Source of the DNA: Geodermatophilaceae bacterium URHB0062
GTDB lineage: Bacteria > Actinomycetota > Actinomycetes > Mycobacteriales > Geodermatophilaceae
Direction: 5' to 3'
NCBI GenBank assembly: GCA_000620185.1
Contig: JHVO01000011.1
Span: 1-64,000 of the forward strand
Length of the DNA stretch: 64,000 nucleotides
A model generated the notes under the pieces. That model worked only from the letters and a program-made list of their open reading frames with translations. It did not search any database and was not told where the DNA came from. Both the position numbers and the translations under genes were made by a program. Shown in pieces: positions 1 to 7,876 of this stretch. The first letter of the stretch is position 1. Every line of letters starts with the position of its first letter.

Positions 1-26
1 GGGACTGCCCCCAGTTCGGTTGACTC
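1..26 (+). repeat. Left terminal inverted repeat of the IS3 element
   Basis: It begins GGGACTGCCC and ends GTTGACTC. It pairs with the complement of 1256-1281 at 22 of 26 positions, with mismatches only in the middle. A few more terminal bases could lie before the window. Confidence 0.8.
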
Positions 27-67
27 CTTACCTGTGAGGCTGCGGCCTCGCTGGAAGGATCAGCACC

Positions 68-376
68 GTGCCCAAGCCGTTCCCCAAGGAGTTCCGGCGT
101 GACGTGATCGCGGTCGCCCGGCAGGGCGACCAGTCGATCGCCCAGGTCGCGAGGAGCTTCGGGGTCTCCGAGTCCTGCCTCGCCCGGTGGCTGAAGATCG
201 CCGACCGGGACGACGGCGTTTCCGGGCCGACCCCATCCGCCGGCGCAGCCGGTTCCGCCGGCGATCTCGAGGCCGAGAACCGTGAGCTCCGTCGGCGCGC
301 CAAGCAACTGGAGCAGGAGAACGAGATCCTGCGCCGCGCGACGGCGTATTTCGCGCGCGACGTCCTCCCAAAATGA
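68..376 (+). CDS. IS3-family transposase OrfA (HTH subunit)
   Basis: This 102-residue protein carries an N-terminal helix-turn-helix of the transposase_8 type (about residues 5-50) that would bind the element ends. A heptad-rich coiled coil follows (about 68-95, with EAENREL and LEQENEIL), used for dimerisation. The GTG start at 68 has GGAAGGA a short distance upstream. Its TGA stop overlaps the ATG of OrfB as ATGA within CCAAAATGATG. In IS3 elements a -1 frameshift near this junction makes the OrfAB transposase. The short A run could serve, but no classical A6G slippery site is present, so coupling by stop-start overlap is equally possible. Confidence 0.9.
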   Translation: MPKPFPKEFRRDVIAVARQGDQSIAQVARSFGVSESCLARWLKIADRDDGVSGPTPSAGAAGSAGDLEAENRELRRRAKQLEQENEILRRATAYFARDVLPK

Positions 377-1239
377 TGTACCCGCTGGTCCACGAGCTCG
401 CCGTCGAGAAGATCCCCGTCGCGGTGACCTGCCGGGTGCTCGGCTTCTCCAAGCAGGCCTTCTACAAGTGGCAGGCGGCGCCGGTCAGCCAGCGCGACTG
501 GGACGACGCCCACCTGATCAACGCCGCCATCGGCATCCACCACGACGACCCGGAGTTCGGCTATCGGTTCATCGCCGACGAGCTCGCCGAGCAGGGCGTG
601 CGGGCCTCCCGCAACCGGGTCAATCGGCTCTGCACAGCGGCGCGGCTGTGGTCGGTGCATTCCCGCAAACGGGGCCTGAATCGCAAGCCAGGACCGCCCG
701 TGCACGATGACCTGGTGTTGCGCGAGTTCACCGCGCCGGCGCCAAATCGGCTCTGGCTCACCGACATCACCGAGCACCCCACCGCCGAAGGCAAGCTCTA
801 CCTCTGCGCGGTCAAGGACGCCTGTTCAAGGCGCATCGTGGGCTACTCCATTGGCGAGCGGATGACCTCCGAGCTCGCGGTCAACGCGCTGCACAACGCG
901 CTCGCGCTGCGCGGCTCGGTCGGCGCGATCGTGCACTCCGACCGCGGCAGCCAGTTCCGGTCCCACGCCTACGTGCGCGCGTTGCGGGCTGCTCAGCTGC
1001 GCGGGTCCATGGGCCGGGTCGGGGCCTGCGCGGACAACGCCGCGATGGAGTCGTTCTTCAGCCTGCTGCAGAAGAACGTCCTCAACCGCCGGCGGCGCTG
1101 GCAGACCCGCGAGGAATTGCGCCTGGCGATCGTCATCTGGATCGAGAAGACCTATCACCGCCGCCGACGCCAAGACACCCTCGGCCGCATGACCCCCATC
1201 GAGTTCGAGACACTGACCCAGGCCGCTCACGCGGCCTGA
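373..1239 (+). CDS. IS3-family transposase OrfB (DDE integrase)
   Basis: This 288-residue protein has the HTH_21 region (about 40-95) followed by an rve integrase core. The catalytic DDE residues are visible: Asp in LWLTDITEH, Asp in HSDRGSQF, and Glu in DNAAMESFF, with the usual spacing. It catalyses the strand cleavage and joining that moves the element, with OrfA providing end recognition. The length is normal for IS3 OrfB and the frame is undamaged. The start overlaps the OrfA stop. The last codons lie in a GGCCGC/GCGGCC hairpin at 1221-1236 just inside the right inverted repeat. Confidence 0.93.
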   Translation: MMYPLVHELAVEKIPVAVTCRVLGFSKQAFYKWQAAPVSQRDWDDAHLINAAIGIHHDDPEFGYRFIADELAEQGVRASRNRVNRLCTAARLWSVHSRKRGLNRKPGPPVHDDLVLREFTAPAPNRLWLTDITEHPTAEGKLYLCAVKDACSRRIVGYSIGERMTSELAVNALHNALALRGSVGAIVHSDRGSQFRSHAYVRALRAAQLRGSMGRVGACADNAAMESFFSLLQKNVLNRRRRWQTREELRLAIVIWIEKTYHRRRRQDTLGRMTPIEFETLTQAAHAA

Positions 1240-1844
1240 CCGCACCTACCCGCCAGAGTCAACTGAAGTCTGGGCAGTCCCGGCAGCCGTTCCGAGACCA
1301 CATCGCGGATCCTCGTGTAGTACCAGGCGAGCTCAGCAGGAGACGCATTGAACGTGGCCCAGAAGCTCTGCCCATAGCGGCGGACGTCGGCGGCGATGCA
1401 CAGCCCGTTGTGGGTCTTGTCGGCCGCCGTCACCAGCAGTGCGTCGAGCGACTTGTGCGGTAGCCCGTCGACGTACGCCTGCTTCCGCTCCTGCCAGGTG
1501 CCCTTCCGCTCGCCGGAGTCGTTCAGCCCGTCCGAGCACGCCAAGACGATGTCGGCCACCGCCTCGCCGAACTGCTCTCGGATCTCGGCCAGCACCGCCC
1601 CGCCCTGGCCGGCCGGCGCGTCCTCTACCGCGTCGTGCAGCAACCCGGCGATCGCCTGGTCCTCCGTGCCGCCGTGCTCCATCACCAGAGCGCTGACGCT
1701 CATCAGGTGCGTCATGTACGGAACGCGCGAGCCCTTGCGCAGTTGCTCCCGGTGGTGCCGAGCGGCGAACAGCAACGCCTCGTCGAACCGCTCGGTCAGC
1801 GGTCCACAGCCCAGCTCGCGTCGGGCCTCCAGCGTCGTCGTCAT
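1227..1844 (-). CDS. HD-domain phosphohydrolase (RelA/SpoT-hydrolase-like), C-terminus supplied by an IS
   Basis: This 205-residue protein has the metal-binding HD signature of the RelA/SpoT hydrolase and small alarmone hydrolase fold: His46 (YMTHL), His70-Asp71 (GLLHDAVED) and Asp142 (TAADKTHN). Members of this fold hydrolyse nucleotide pyrophosphates such as ppGpp; the substrate here is unknown. The ATG start has AAGGAGA upstream. It is the last gene of a reverse-strand run with the ADP-ribosyltransferase-like and glycohydrolase genes, so a role in nucleotide or ADP-ribose turnover is plausible. The final 18 or so residues are encoded by the right end of the IS3 element, so the native C-terminus after about residue 187 has been replaced. 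The HD core is intact. Confidence 0.82.
   Translation of the reverse strand: MTTTLEARRELGCGPLTERFDEALLFAARHHREQLRKGSRVPYMTHLMSVSALVMEHGGTEDQAIAGLLHDAVEDAPAGQGGAVLAEIREQFGEAVADIVLACSDGLNDSGERKGTWQERKQAYVDGLPHKSLDALLVTAADKTHNGLCIAADVRRYGQSFWATFNASPAELAWYYTRIRDVVSERLPGLPRLQLTLAGRCGQAA
1256..1281 (-). repeat. Right terminal inverted repeat of the IS3 element
   Basis: It reads GAGTCAACTG through GGGCAGTCCC and is the inverted counterpart of bases 1-26. It is also coding on the other strand, where it specifies part of the C-terminus of the HD-domain protein that ends at 1227. Confidence 0.8.
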
Positions 1845-1936
1845 TCGTTCTCCTTACCTCTCAGGACGGCGGCGACGATCGACTCGACGTCCGCCGGCAC
1901 CGTCGTCGTACGTGAGGCCGCCCGCATGGCGGCCCA

Positions 1937-3100
1937 TTAGCTGTACTCGTCGTCACCCCTGGCGTCCCAGTTTGGATCGAGCGCCCAGTAGCGCACGACC
2001 TCGACGGTGTCTGCGCCCGGCACTCGTGTGACAGTGGCCGAGTCCTCACCGCCCAGCCGCAGCTCGAGCACCTCCTCCCCGGCAGACCGGGTCAGCGAGC
2101 TGCGCCCGACGCCGGGCACGGCACCGAGCACGGACAGCAGAAGCGGGTCCGAGCCGACTCGGTCGCCGCTTGCCCCGAACCACTGCAGCCGCAGGTGTGT
2201 GGTTCCGCCGCGCTCCTCCTGCGACAGCACCCGATACCGGCCGCCCGTCACCAGTTCCTGCTCGAAATCCTTGATCCCCGAGTGCTTCCACGCGGGGACG
2301 GCGGGGAAGTCGCCGACGAGCTCGAACAGGAACCGGGTGCCGAAGCCGGCGGCGACCTCGGGGGAGAGGGAGACGCCCCACAGCGGCATCTCGATCTGTC
2401 CGGTCGCCAGGCGCCTCTCGATCTGCGGGTCCTCCGCGGGCTTTCACGTGATGCCCCGGCCGGCGAACCCGCCGGCGGGCAGTCCGACCTCGGCGGTCCA
2501 GCCGTCCGCGTTGCGGTGCGGTGCCGCGTTGACCGCTCGCAGCAGGGCGACCCCGGCAGCCAGAACCGCGGGTGTTGTCCGCGCCTGTCGGTTGTACTCG
2601 GTGATGAAGTCCGCGTGGAAATAGTGGTCGACCCCGCTGAGCACCCGCGCGGCAGCGCGCACGGGCGACGAGCCGACGTCCCGTCCGCCCTGCCACAGCG
2701 TGCACGCCTCGGCCAGGGCGTCGTCCCCGACCTGCGGCTGGGGCGCGGGTCGGTCCCACTCCAGGTGCCGCGCCTGCATCTCTCGCAGGTGGCGAACGGC
2801 CTTCGATACCTCGCCCACGACGAGCGCCACGGCGTCGTCGGTCGAGGTCGCCGTTCCGGCCGTCGTGCCCTTCGCGCCGACCGAGGTGAAGCCGTCGTCG
2901 GGGGCCGGGAGGTGCACCGTGCCGTGGTCGGCCAGGTCGACCCACTGCGTGTAGTAGGTGGACGGGTGCCTGCTGCTGACGGCCACGTGCAGGGGATGCC
3001 GGGCCGTCTTCTCCACGCGGACGGCGACGTCCTCGTCGTCCCACCCGGCGACGCGTGCGGTGACCTGGCGGCGCACCTCGTCGAGGTTCATGGAGTTCAT
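1937..3100 (-). pseudogene. ADP-ribosyltransferase-like protein interrupted by one in-frame TGA
   Basis: Translation from the ATG at 3100 runs 218 codons to a TGA at 2446-2444. The same frame then continues without a stop to 1937, which would give 387 residues. Around and after the stop I see the three signature elements of R-S-E mono-ADP-ribosyltransferases: Arg215 just before the TGA (FAGRGIT), Ser-Leu-Ser at 244-246 (WGVSLSPEVAAGFG), and Glu280-Gln-Glu282 (DFEQELVTGG). One change (TGG to TGA) would explain the break. The N-terminal 180 residues are unrecognised. The ATG overlaps the glycohydrolase stop as ATGA, so translation is coupled. The stop could be real inactivation, read-through or a sequencing error. 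The ART assignment rests on motifs only. Confidence 0.7.
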
Positions 3101-4509
3101 CGCTGCCCTTCGTCGTCGGACCGCGCGGCGAGGCGCTCGAGCGCGGCGGTGAAGCTGTCGTTCCACAGACCCAGGTGCGGCCAGCGTTCGGCGACGTGTG
3201 CCGTCGCCTCCTCGACCGACATCCCCTTCTCGCGCACCAGCCAGCCGCGCAGCACCAGCCCGGTGCGGGAGGCGCCGCCGTGGCAGTGGACGAGCAGTCG
3301 AAGTCCCTCGTCATGCAGCGCCTTCATGTCGTCGAGGACGTCGGCGAGCATGACGTCCAGGTCTGCGTTGTGGTCGTTGTCGGCGATGTAGGCCATCCGG
3401 TGCACCTGGTGCGGGAACGGCTCGCCCAGCCGGCACAGCGAGATGACGGCGAAGTCCTCGTCGCTGTGCCGGGCGCCGTCGAGGTTGCCTGCCCAGATCC
3501 CCGGCAGCACCTCGGTCGGGCCGATCCGCGGGATCACCCCGGGGTCGTAGTTCTGCTGCACGCCGCCGTCCAGGGCGGTGGCGAGCTGCTGGAGGTCGGC
3601 CAACCGCCAGACCTTCTCGCCGTGTCCGGGGACGCGTCCGTGCACGGCAGACGCCCACCGGCTCGGGATGCCGCCCATGCCGAACACCGCTCCGGCCAGC
3701 CCGCCGGCGACTGCGGCCACGGTGTCCGTGTCGCCGCCCAGGTCGATCACCAGCCGCATCACGTCGGCGAAGTCGCGGCCGTTCCTCAGCGCCCACACCG
3801 CCTGGCCGAGCGTCGGCCAGACCGCGCCGTTCGACTCGGTCACGTCGGCCGGCGTCCACTCCGGCGCCAGCACGGTCGCCCACCGGTCCCGGTGCTCGTC
3901 GGCGCACGCCTCCAGCGCCGAGGGGATCGCCGCCAGGGGGTCGCCCCCGTCGAGGGCAACCCGCATCAGCTCGTGGAAGATCGCGCAGCCCTCGCCGGTG
4001 GACGGGTCGCCGTGCGTCAGCGCCGAGATCCGCCGGGCGGCGTCCATGGTCACGTCACGCCCGTCCCGGGAGAACCGGATGGCGGCCGGTGTGGTCCGCA
4101 TCAGCGAGCCGTTGCCCGCGGCACGGCCGGTCCGGCGGAAGTGCTCCGTGGCGGCGACGTCCCACGGCTGCCCGGAGCCGAGGACGGCGCGGGTCTGGAT
4201 GCCGACGTCCTTCGGGTCGGCCTCCGCCCAGGCCCGGAAGCGGTCGAACAGGTCGGCCTCGTCCAGGCCGTCGCGGTCCACGAGGGACGACGCCACGAGC
4301 AGTGCCATCTGCGTGTCGTCGGTGAACTCGCCCGGCTCCCACGGACCGCCGCCGCACATCTCGGTGCGTGCTCCACGGGCGGGGGAGGGGAAGCGTGCCG
4401 AGAACCGCCCGGGCGGCCCGAACTCGAACGGTGCGCCAAGGGCGTCCCCGACCGCCGAGCCCACCAGTGCGCCGGCGACGCGGTGGGCGCGGTGCATGCG
4501 CGTGGCCAT
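3097..4509 (-). CDS. ADP-ribosylglycohydrolase fused to a dual-specificity phosphatase
   Basis: In this 470-residue fusion, residues 1-315 match the ADP-ribosylglycohydrolase (DraG/ARH) family. The metal-binding EFTDDTQM motif is near residue 64 and a second acidic motif (DLGGDTDT) is near 265; the family removes ADP-ribose from modified targets. Residues about 330-470 form a dual-specificity phosphatase with the CX5R loop HCHGGASRTG (Cys409, Arg415). The ATG at 4509 is preceded by GGAGGAG. It is the first gene of the reverse operon, directly after a palindromic operator shared with the divergent NrtR-type regulator. Its stop overlaps the next gene's start. Pairing with an ADP-ribosyltransferase-like gene suggests reversible ADP-ribosylation or an immunity role; the phosphatase substrate is unknown. 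Confidence 0.88.
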   Translation of the reverse strand: MATRMHRAHRVAGALVGSAVGDALGAPFEFGPPGRFSARFPSPARGARTEMCGGGPWEPGEFTDDTQMALLVASSLVDRDGLDEADLFDRFRAWAEADPKDVGIQTRAVLGSGQPWDVAATEHFRRTGRAAGNGSLMRTTPAAIRFSRDGRDVTMDAARRISALTHGDPSTGEGCAIFHELMRVALDGGDPLAAIPSALEACADEHRDRWATVLAPEWTPADVTESNGAVWPTLGQAVWALRNGRDFADVMRLVIDLGGDTDTVAAVAGGLAGAVFGMGGIPSRWASAVHGRVPGHGEKVWRLADLQQLATALDGGVQQNYDPGVIPRIGPTEVLPGIWAGNLDGARHSDEDFAVISLCRLGEPFPHQVHRMAYIADNDHNADLDVMLADVLDDMKALHDEGLRLLVHCHGGASRTGLVLRGWLVREKGMSVEEATAHVAERWPHLGLWNDSFTAALERLAARSDDEGQR

Positions 4510-4525
4510 GGATTCTCCTCCGGAC

Positions 4526-4551
4526 GAGTTAGCGCATCATTGCGCCAACTC
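4526..4551. promoter_or_regulatory. Palindromic operator 1 of the NrtR/glycohydrolase divergent promoter
   Basis: Two 11-bp arms, GAGTTAGCGCA and TGCGCCAACTC, match at 10 of 11 positions when folded and are separated by TCAT. The site lies 16 bp upstream of the glycohydrolase start. It shares its GTTAGCGCA half-site with a second site at 4556-4577, as expected for a dimeric NrtR-type repressor. Confidence 0.75.
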
Positions 4552-4555
4552 CTAA

Positions 4556-4577
4556 GTTAGACGGAATCTGCGCTAAC
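4556..4577. promoter_or_regulatory. Operator 2 (half-conserved) next to the NrtR start
   Basis: The right arm TGCGCTAAC is the exact complement of GTTAGCGCA. The left arm GTTAGACGG keeps only GTTAG. The spacer is 4 bp, as in operator 1. It ends 8 bp before the GTG of the regulator, so it probably mediates autoregulation. Confidence 0.6.
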
Positions 4578-4585
4578 GTCAACCC

Positions 4586-5251
4586 GTGTTTCGTGACAGT
4601 TCCGGTCGGGCGCTGACCGACTATCCGCGGCCCTCGGTCGCCGTCGACACGGCCGTCCTCACCGTGCCGGACGACGATCCGCGGCTCTCCGTGTTGCTGG
4701 TCCGGCGCACCGGGCAACACCGCGGATCGGAGTGGTCGCTACCCGGCACCTTCCTGCACGAGGGCGAGACGCTGGCCATCGCCGTCGGGCGCTCGCTGCG
4801 CGAGAAGGCCGGGTTGGCGCCGGATGTCGCCCCTCGCCAGTTGCACGTCTTCGACAACCCCGAACGAGACGACCGTGGCTGGGTGCTGTCGGTGGCACAT
4901 GTGGCCGCCCTGCCGTGGCGTGAGATCGAGCCCGTGCTGGCGGCGGGGGAGGGGACGGTGCGTGTGCTTCCGGTGGACGAGGTTCGCGGGCTGCCGTTCG
5001 GGCACGGCGACATCGTCCGGCGGGCGAGTGCCGACATGCGCCTGCACTACCTCGAGCGGCCGGATCCCGACGGGCTGCTCAACGAGCCGTTCACGATCCG
5101 GGAGCTGCATCGCCTGCACGAAGCCGTGGAGGGCGGGCTGGGGTTCTCCCTGGACACGTTCCGCCGGACCATGCTCCCGCTGCTCGACGAGACGAGACGC
5201 CGGTCGGAGGGGACCGTCGGCAAGCCGGCGCAGCTCTACGTCCGCCGCTGA
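4586..5251 (+). CDS. nrtR: NrtR-type transcriptional regulator (degenerate Nudix domain plus winged helix)
   Basis: This 221-residue protein has an N-terminal Nudix fold (about 15-150) and a C-terminal NrtR-like winged helix (about 155-215, NEPFTIRELHRLHE). The Nudix box is degraded: the REUxEExGU core reads RSLREKAGL, so two catalytic acidic positions are lost. That is typical of NrtR regulators, which bind ADP-ribose or NAD-related ligands instead of hydrolysing them. It is divergent from an ADP-ribosylglycohydrolase, with two GTTAGCGCA-type sites between them, so control of that operon by ADP-ribose is a sensible inference. The GTG at 4586 has no clear ribosome site, so a leaderless transcript is possible. 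Its target set outside this locus is unknown. Confidence 0.82.
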   Translation: MFRDSSGRALTDYPRPSVAVDTAVLTVPDDDPRLSVLLVRRTGQHRGSEWSLPGTFLHEGETLAIAVGRSLREKAGLAPDVAPRQLHVFDNPERDDRGWVLSVAHVAALPWREIEPVLAAGEGTVRVLPVDEVRGLPFGHGDIVRRASADMRLHYLERPDPDGLLNEPFTIRELHRLHEAVEGGLGFSLDTFRRTMLPLLDETRRRSEGTVGKPAQLYVRR

Positions 5252-5438
5252 CCAGCAAAGCCGCCTCGAATCCGGGCCAGGGGCCTGCTGGGATTGGTTC
5301 AGCTCGGTCGGCGGGAGGTCGCCAGATTTTCTTGCGTTCTCCACCGGTGCCCCCGATGCCGTTGATCGTTCTGTCGGTGCCGTCTGCCACCCTGCGGGCC
5401 GGCCGTCACGGGGGCGGCGGGAATCCACGGGGAGTGGC

Positions 5439-6105
5439 ATGAGCGAGCCGATCGGCGTGCAGGTGGGCCGGGTCTGTCCCGGATGCGGGCGCGAGGACTC
5501 CGTCCCTCTGCTGTGGGGGCTTCCGGACTTCGAGACGATGCGGCTCGCGGAGCGCGGGCAGGTCGCCCTCGGCGGCTGCATGGTCATGGGCGAGGACCCC
5601 GCGTTCGCCTGCCGCAGCTGCGGGCTGCAGTGGGGACGCGAGGAGGATCCGACCGCCGACGAGCAGGAGCTGGCCGACCTGCTGGGCGTCCATCACTCGG
5701 ACGTCGTCCGCGCGCTGGGCGCCGGCTGGCGGCGGGAGAGCGTGCCCGGTGAGCGGGCCCACGTGCAGTGGTTCGTCAGCGGGGCGCCCGCGCAGGTCGC
5801 GGTGGGCGTCGAGGGTCCCTGGCTCACCCCTCGCCCGCCCGCTGACCCGCTGGGCCCAGTCCATGGAGCTGCAGCCCGCCGACCGGACGCCGTTCACGCG
5901 GGACGATCTGCTGTACATGCCGGACGTAGTCGCAGAGGCAGCGGAGGAGATCGCCGCGCGGCGGCGGCGCTCGTTCCGCTGGTGCCGCACCTGCCGCCGG
6001 GTGCAGGCGCCCGAGTGGTTCACCGGTACCTCGCGCACGTGCCGCCGGTGCGAGGCGGCCGCCGACCAGCTCGGTGCGGACGCGGTACGCACGGGGCCTG
6101 CGTGA
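5439..6105 (+). pseudogene. Zinc-ribbon protein with a frameshift near 5820-5840
   Basis: The ATG at 5439, behind GGGGAG, opens a frame with two CxxC knuckles (CPGCG and CRSCG). It reads sensibly for about 130 residues to GVEGPWLT. The sensible sequence then moves to the +1 frame and runs to a stop at 6105, with a third and fourth knuckle (WCRTCRR and CRRCEA) joined by an acidic helix. The junction lies in a C-rich stretch. The simplest explanation is one extra base or two missing bases. I cannot tell a true pseudogene from a sequence error. The family is not recognised; four zinc-binding knuckles suggest nucleic-acid or protein contacts. It sits just before the NERD-helicase operon. Confidence 0.65.
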
Positions 6106-6213
6106 CCCGTTGGGAGGACACGGACCGCGGCGGTTCGAATCCCTGGCGAGCGGCTGCGATGCTGCGCCGGAGGACGGACCACGGGGGATGCGCATGACCG
6201 GATCGGTGCAGCG

Positions 6214-7866
6214 GTGACCGCACGGCGGTTCCCCGACGACCCGGTGTTCGGCTCCTCGGCCGAGCAGCTGTTCGCCGAGGCGCTGCAGGAGCAGTTGCCG
6301 GACGACGCCGTCGTCTTCTGCAACCTCCGCTTCAGCGACGGCCGGGAGGACCGGGAGGCCGACCTCATCGTGGCGTGGCCCGGTGTGGGCGTCGCCGTGG
6401 TCGAGGTCAAGGGCGGCAGCGTGTCCCTGGATCGGGGGGAGTGGCGGCAGCGCCAGGACGGCGTCGACAGCGTCATCCATCCGGTCGATCAGGCGGTCGC
6501 CTGCAAGTACCTGCTGTGCGGTTACCTGGCCGAGCACCCCCGCTGGTCCGGCGGACGGCCGCGTACCGCCCACCTCGTCGCGGTGCCGGCGACCACGTTG
6601 CCCGGCGACTTCATCGCACCGGGCCTGGCCCGCTGGATGACGCTCGACAAGACCGACGTCCCGCACGCCGCCGCACGCATCCGGGGGTCCCTGGAAAGGG
6701 TCCGTGACGAGCCGGACCCGCCGACCGCCGAGGATGTCGACGAACTGGTCGACTGCCTCGCCGGGACGGCGATCCCGCAGCAGCACCTCCTCGCCGAGCT
6801 GGCCGAGCGGGAGGCCGCCTGCGACCTGCTGACCAAGGACCAGGCGAAGGTGCTGGACCTGCTCACCGCCTACCACCGGGTCGAGATCCGCGGGGGCGCT
6901 GGTTCGGGCAAGACGTGGCTGGCCGTGGAGAAGGCCCGCCGGCTCGCCGCAGAGGGCCAGCGGGTCGCGCTCATGTGCTATTCGCGCGGCCTCGCCGAGT
7001 TCCTGAAGCGCCGTGTCGAAAAGCTGCCCAAGCGGCAGCGGCCCGCGTACGTCGGCACCTTCCACTACCTCGGCATCGGCTGGGGAGTGCCCGCCGGTTC
7101 CGACGACGACAGCCGGTACTGGGAGGAGTTCCTCCCGGCCGAGATGGTGAAGCTGGCCGGAGCCCTGCCCGAGGAGCAGCGGTTCGACGCCATCGTCATC
7201 GACGAGGGGCAGGACTTCGCCCAGAGCTGGTGGGACGCCGTCGTCGCGGCACTGCGCGAGCCCGACCACGGATGCCTCTACGTCTTCTCGGACGAGGGCC
7301 AGCGCATCTTCGCGCGTCAGGGGCGGCCGACCGTCGACCTGATGCCGATCCCGCTCAACGAGAACCTGCGCAACACCAAGCAGATCGCCGGCACCTTCTC
7401 CAGCCTCGCGCCGGAGCGGATGCGTATCCGCGGGCGGGCCGGCGTGCCGGTGCGCTTCGTGCAGTGCTCGCCCGACGAGGCGGTCAGTGCCGCTGACGAC
7501 GCGGCCGACGCACTGCTCGACGAGGGCTGGCCGCCGGAGGCCGTGGCACTGCTGACCACGCACCGCCGCCACCCTGTGCAGGTGGAGCGCCAGGACGACG
7601 GGCAGGACGCCTACTGGGCGACGTACTGGGAGAACGACGACCTGTTCTACGGGCACGTGCTCGGCTTCAAGGGACTGGAGCGGCCCGCCGTCGTGCTAGC
7701 CGTCAACGGCTTCCGGGACGAGGCCCGGGCCCGGGAAATGCTCTACGTCGGCCTGTCCCGCGCCCGCGACCTTCTGGTGGTCTGCGGTGACATGGACCTG
7801 ATCCGACGAGTCGGGGGCGAGGCGGTCGCACGGCGACTCCTGGACTCGCCGGCCCAGAACCACTGA
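6214..7866 (+). CDS. NERD-domain nuclease fused to a UvrD-like SF1 helicase
   Basis: This 550-residue protein starts with a nuclease-related (NERD) domain (about 10-110) containing the acidic residue of EADLIVAW and the EVKGG motif of a PD-(D/E)XK-like site. A superfamily 1 helicase core follows: Walker A GAGSGKT (228-234), Walker B VIDEGQDF (about 327), motif IV-like LNENLRNTKQ (about 383) and motif VI-like YVGLSRARD (about 511). NERD-helicases are thought to act on DNA and are frequent in defence islands. It is the first gene of a tight four-gene run, 10 bp before the next. The GTG at 6214 was chosen because the upstream ATG at 6194 closes after six codons. The target nucleic acid is unknown. 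Confidence 0.88.
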   Translation: MTARRFPDDPVFGSSAEQLFAEALQEQLPDDAVVFCNLRFSDGREDREADLIVAWPGVGVAVVEVKGGSVSLDRGEWRQRQDGVDSVIHPVDQAVACKYLLCGYLAEHPRWSGGRPRTAHLVAVPATTLPGDFIAPGLARWMTLDKTDVPHAAARIRGSLERVRDEPDPPTAEDVDELVDCLAGTAIPQQHLLAELAEREAACDLLTKDQAKVLDLLTAYHRVEIRGGAGSGKTWLAVEKARRLAAEGQRVALMCYSRGLAEFLKRRVEKLPKRQRPAYVGTFHYLGIGWGVPAGSDDDSRYWEEFLPAEMVKLAGALPEEQRFDAIVIDEGQDFAQSWWDAVVAALREPDHGCLYVFSDEGQRIFARQGRPTVDLMPIPLNENLRNTKQIAGTFSSLAPERMRIRGRAGVPVRFVQCSPDEAVSAADDAADALLDEGWPPEAVALLTTHRRHPVQVERQDDGQDAYWATYWENDDLFYGHVLGFKGLERPAVVLAVNGFRDEARAREMLYVGLSRARDLLVVCGDMDLIRRVGGEAVARRLLDSPAQNH

Positions 7867-7876
7867 GAGGTACGTC

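Larger units (their letters stand above)
1..1281 (+). mobile_element. IS3-family insertion sequence (about 1.28 kb)
   Basis: The element has two overlapping genes (HTH OrfA and DDE OrfB) bounded by imperfect inverted repeats at 1-26 and 1256-1281 that match at 22 of 26 positions. The left repeat starts at the first base of the window, so the true end and the target duplication on that side cannot be checked. GC-rich hairpins lie just inside both ends (about 36-50 and 1221-1236). Both transposase frames are intact, so the copy may be active. The right end lies within the 3' end of a reverse-strand HD-domain gene. Confidence 0.9.

Noticed and set aside
1861-1936. Tiny frame between the HD and ART-like genes
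   Set aside because: A possible short peptide overlaps the HD start, but there is no ribosome site or recognisable sequence.
4586-5251. Active Nudix hydrolase
   Set aside because: The Nudix box lacks two acidic positions and the C-terminus is a winged helix, so a regulator is more likely.
6125-6150. GGTTCGAATCC, a tRNA T-arm-like string
   Set aside because: The flanking bases do not form the 5-bp T stem, and no anticodon or acceptor arms are present.
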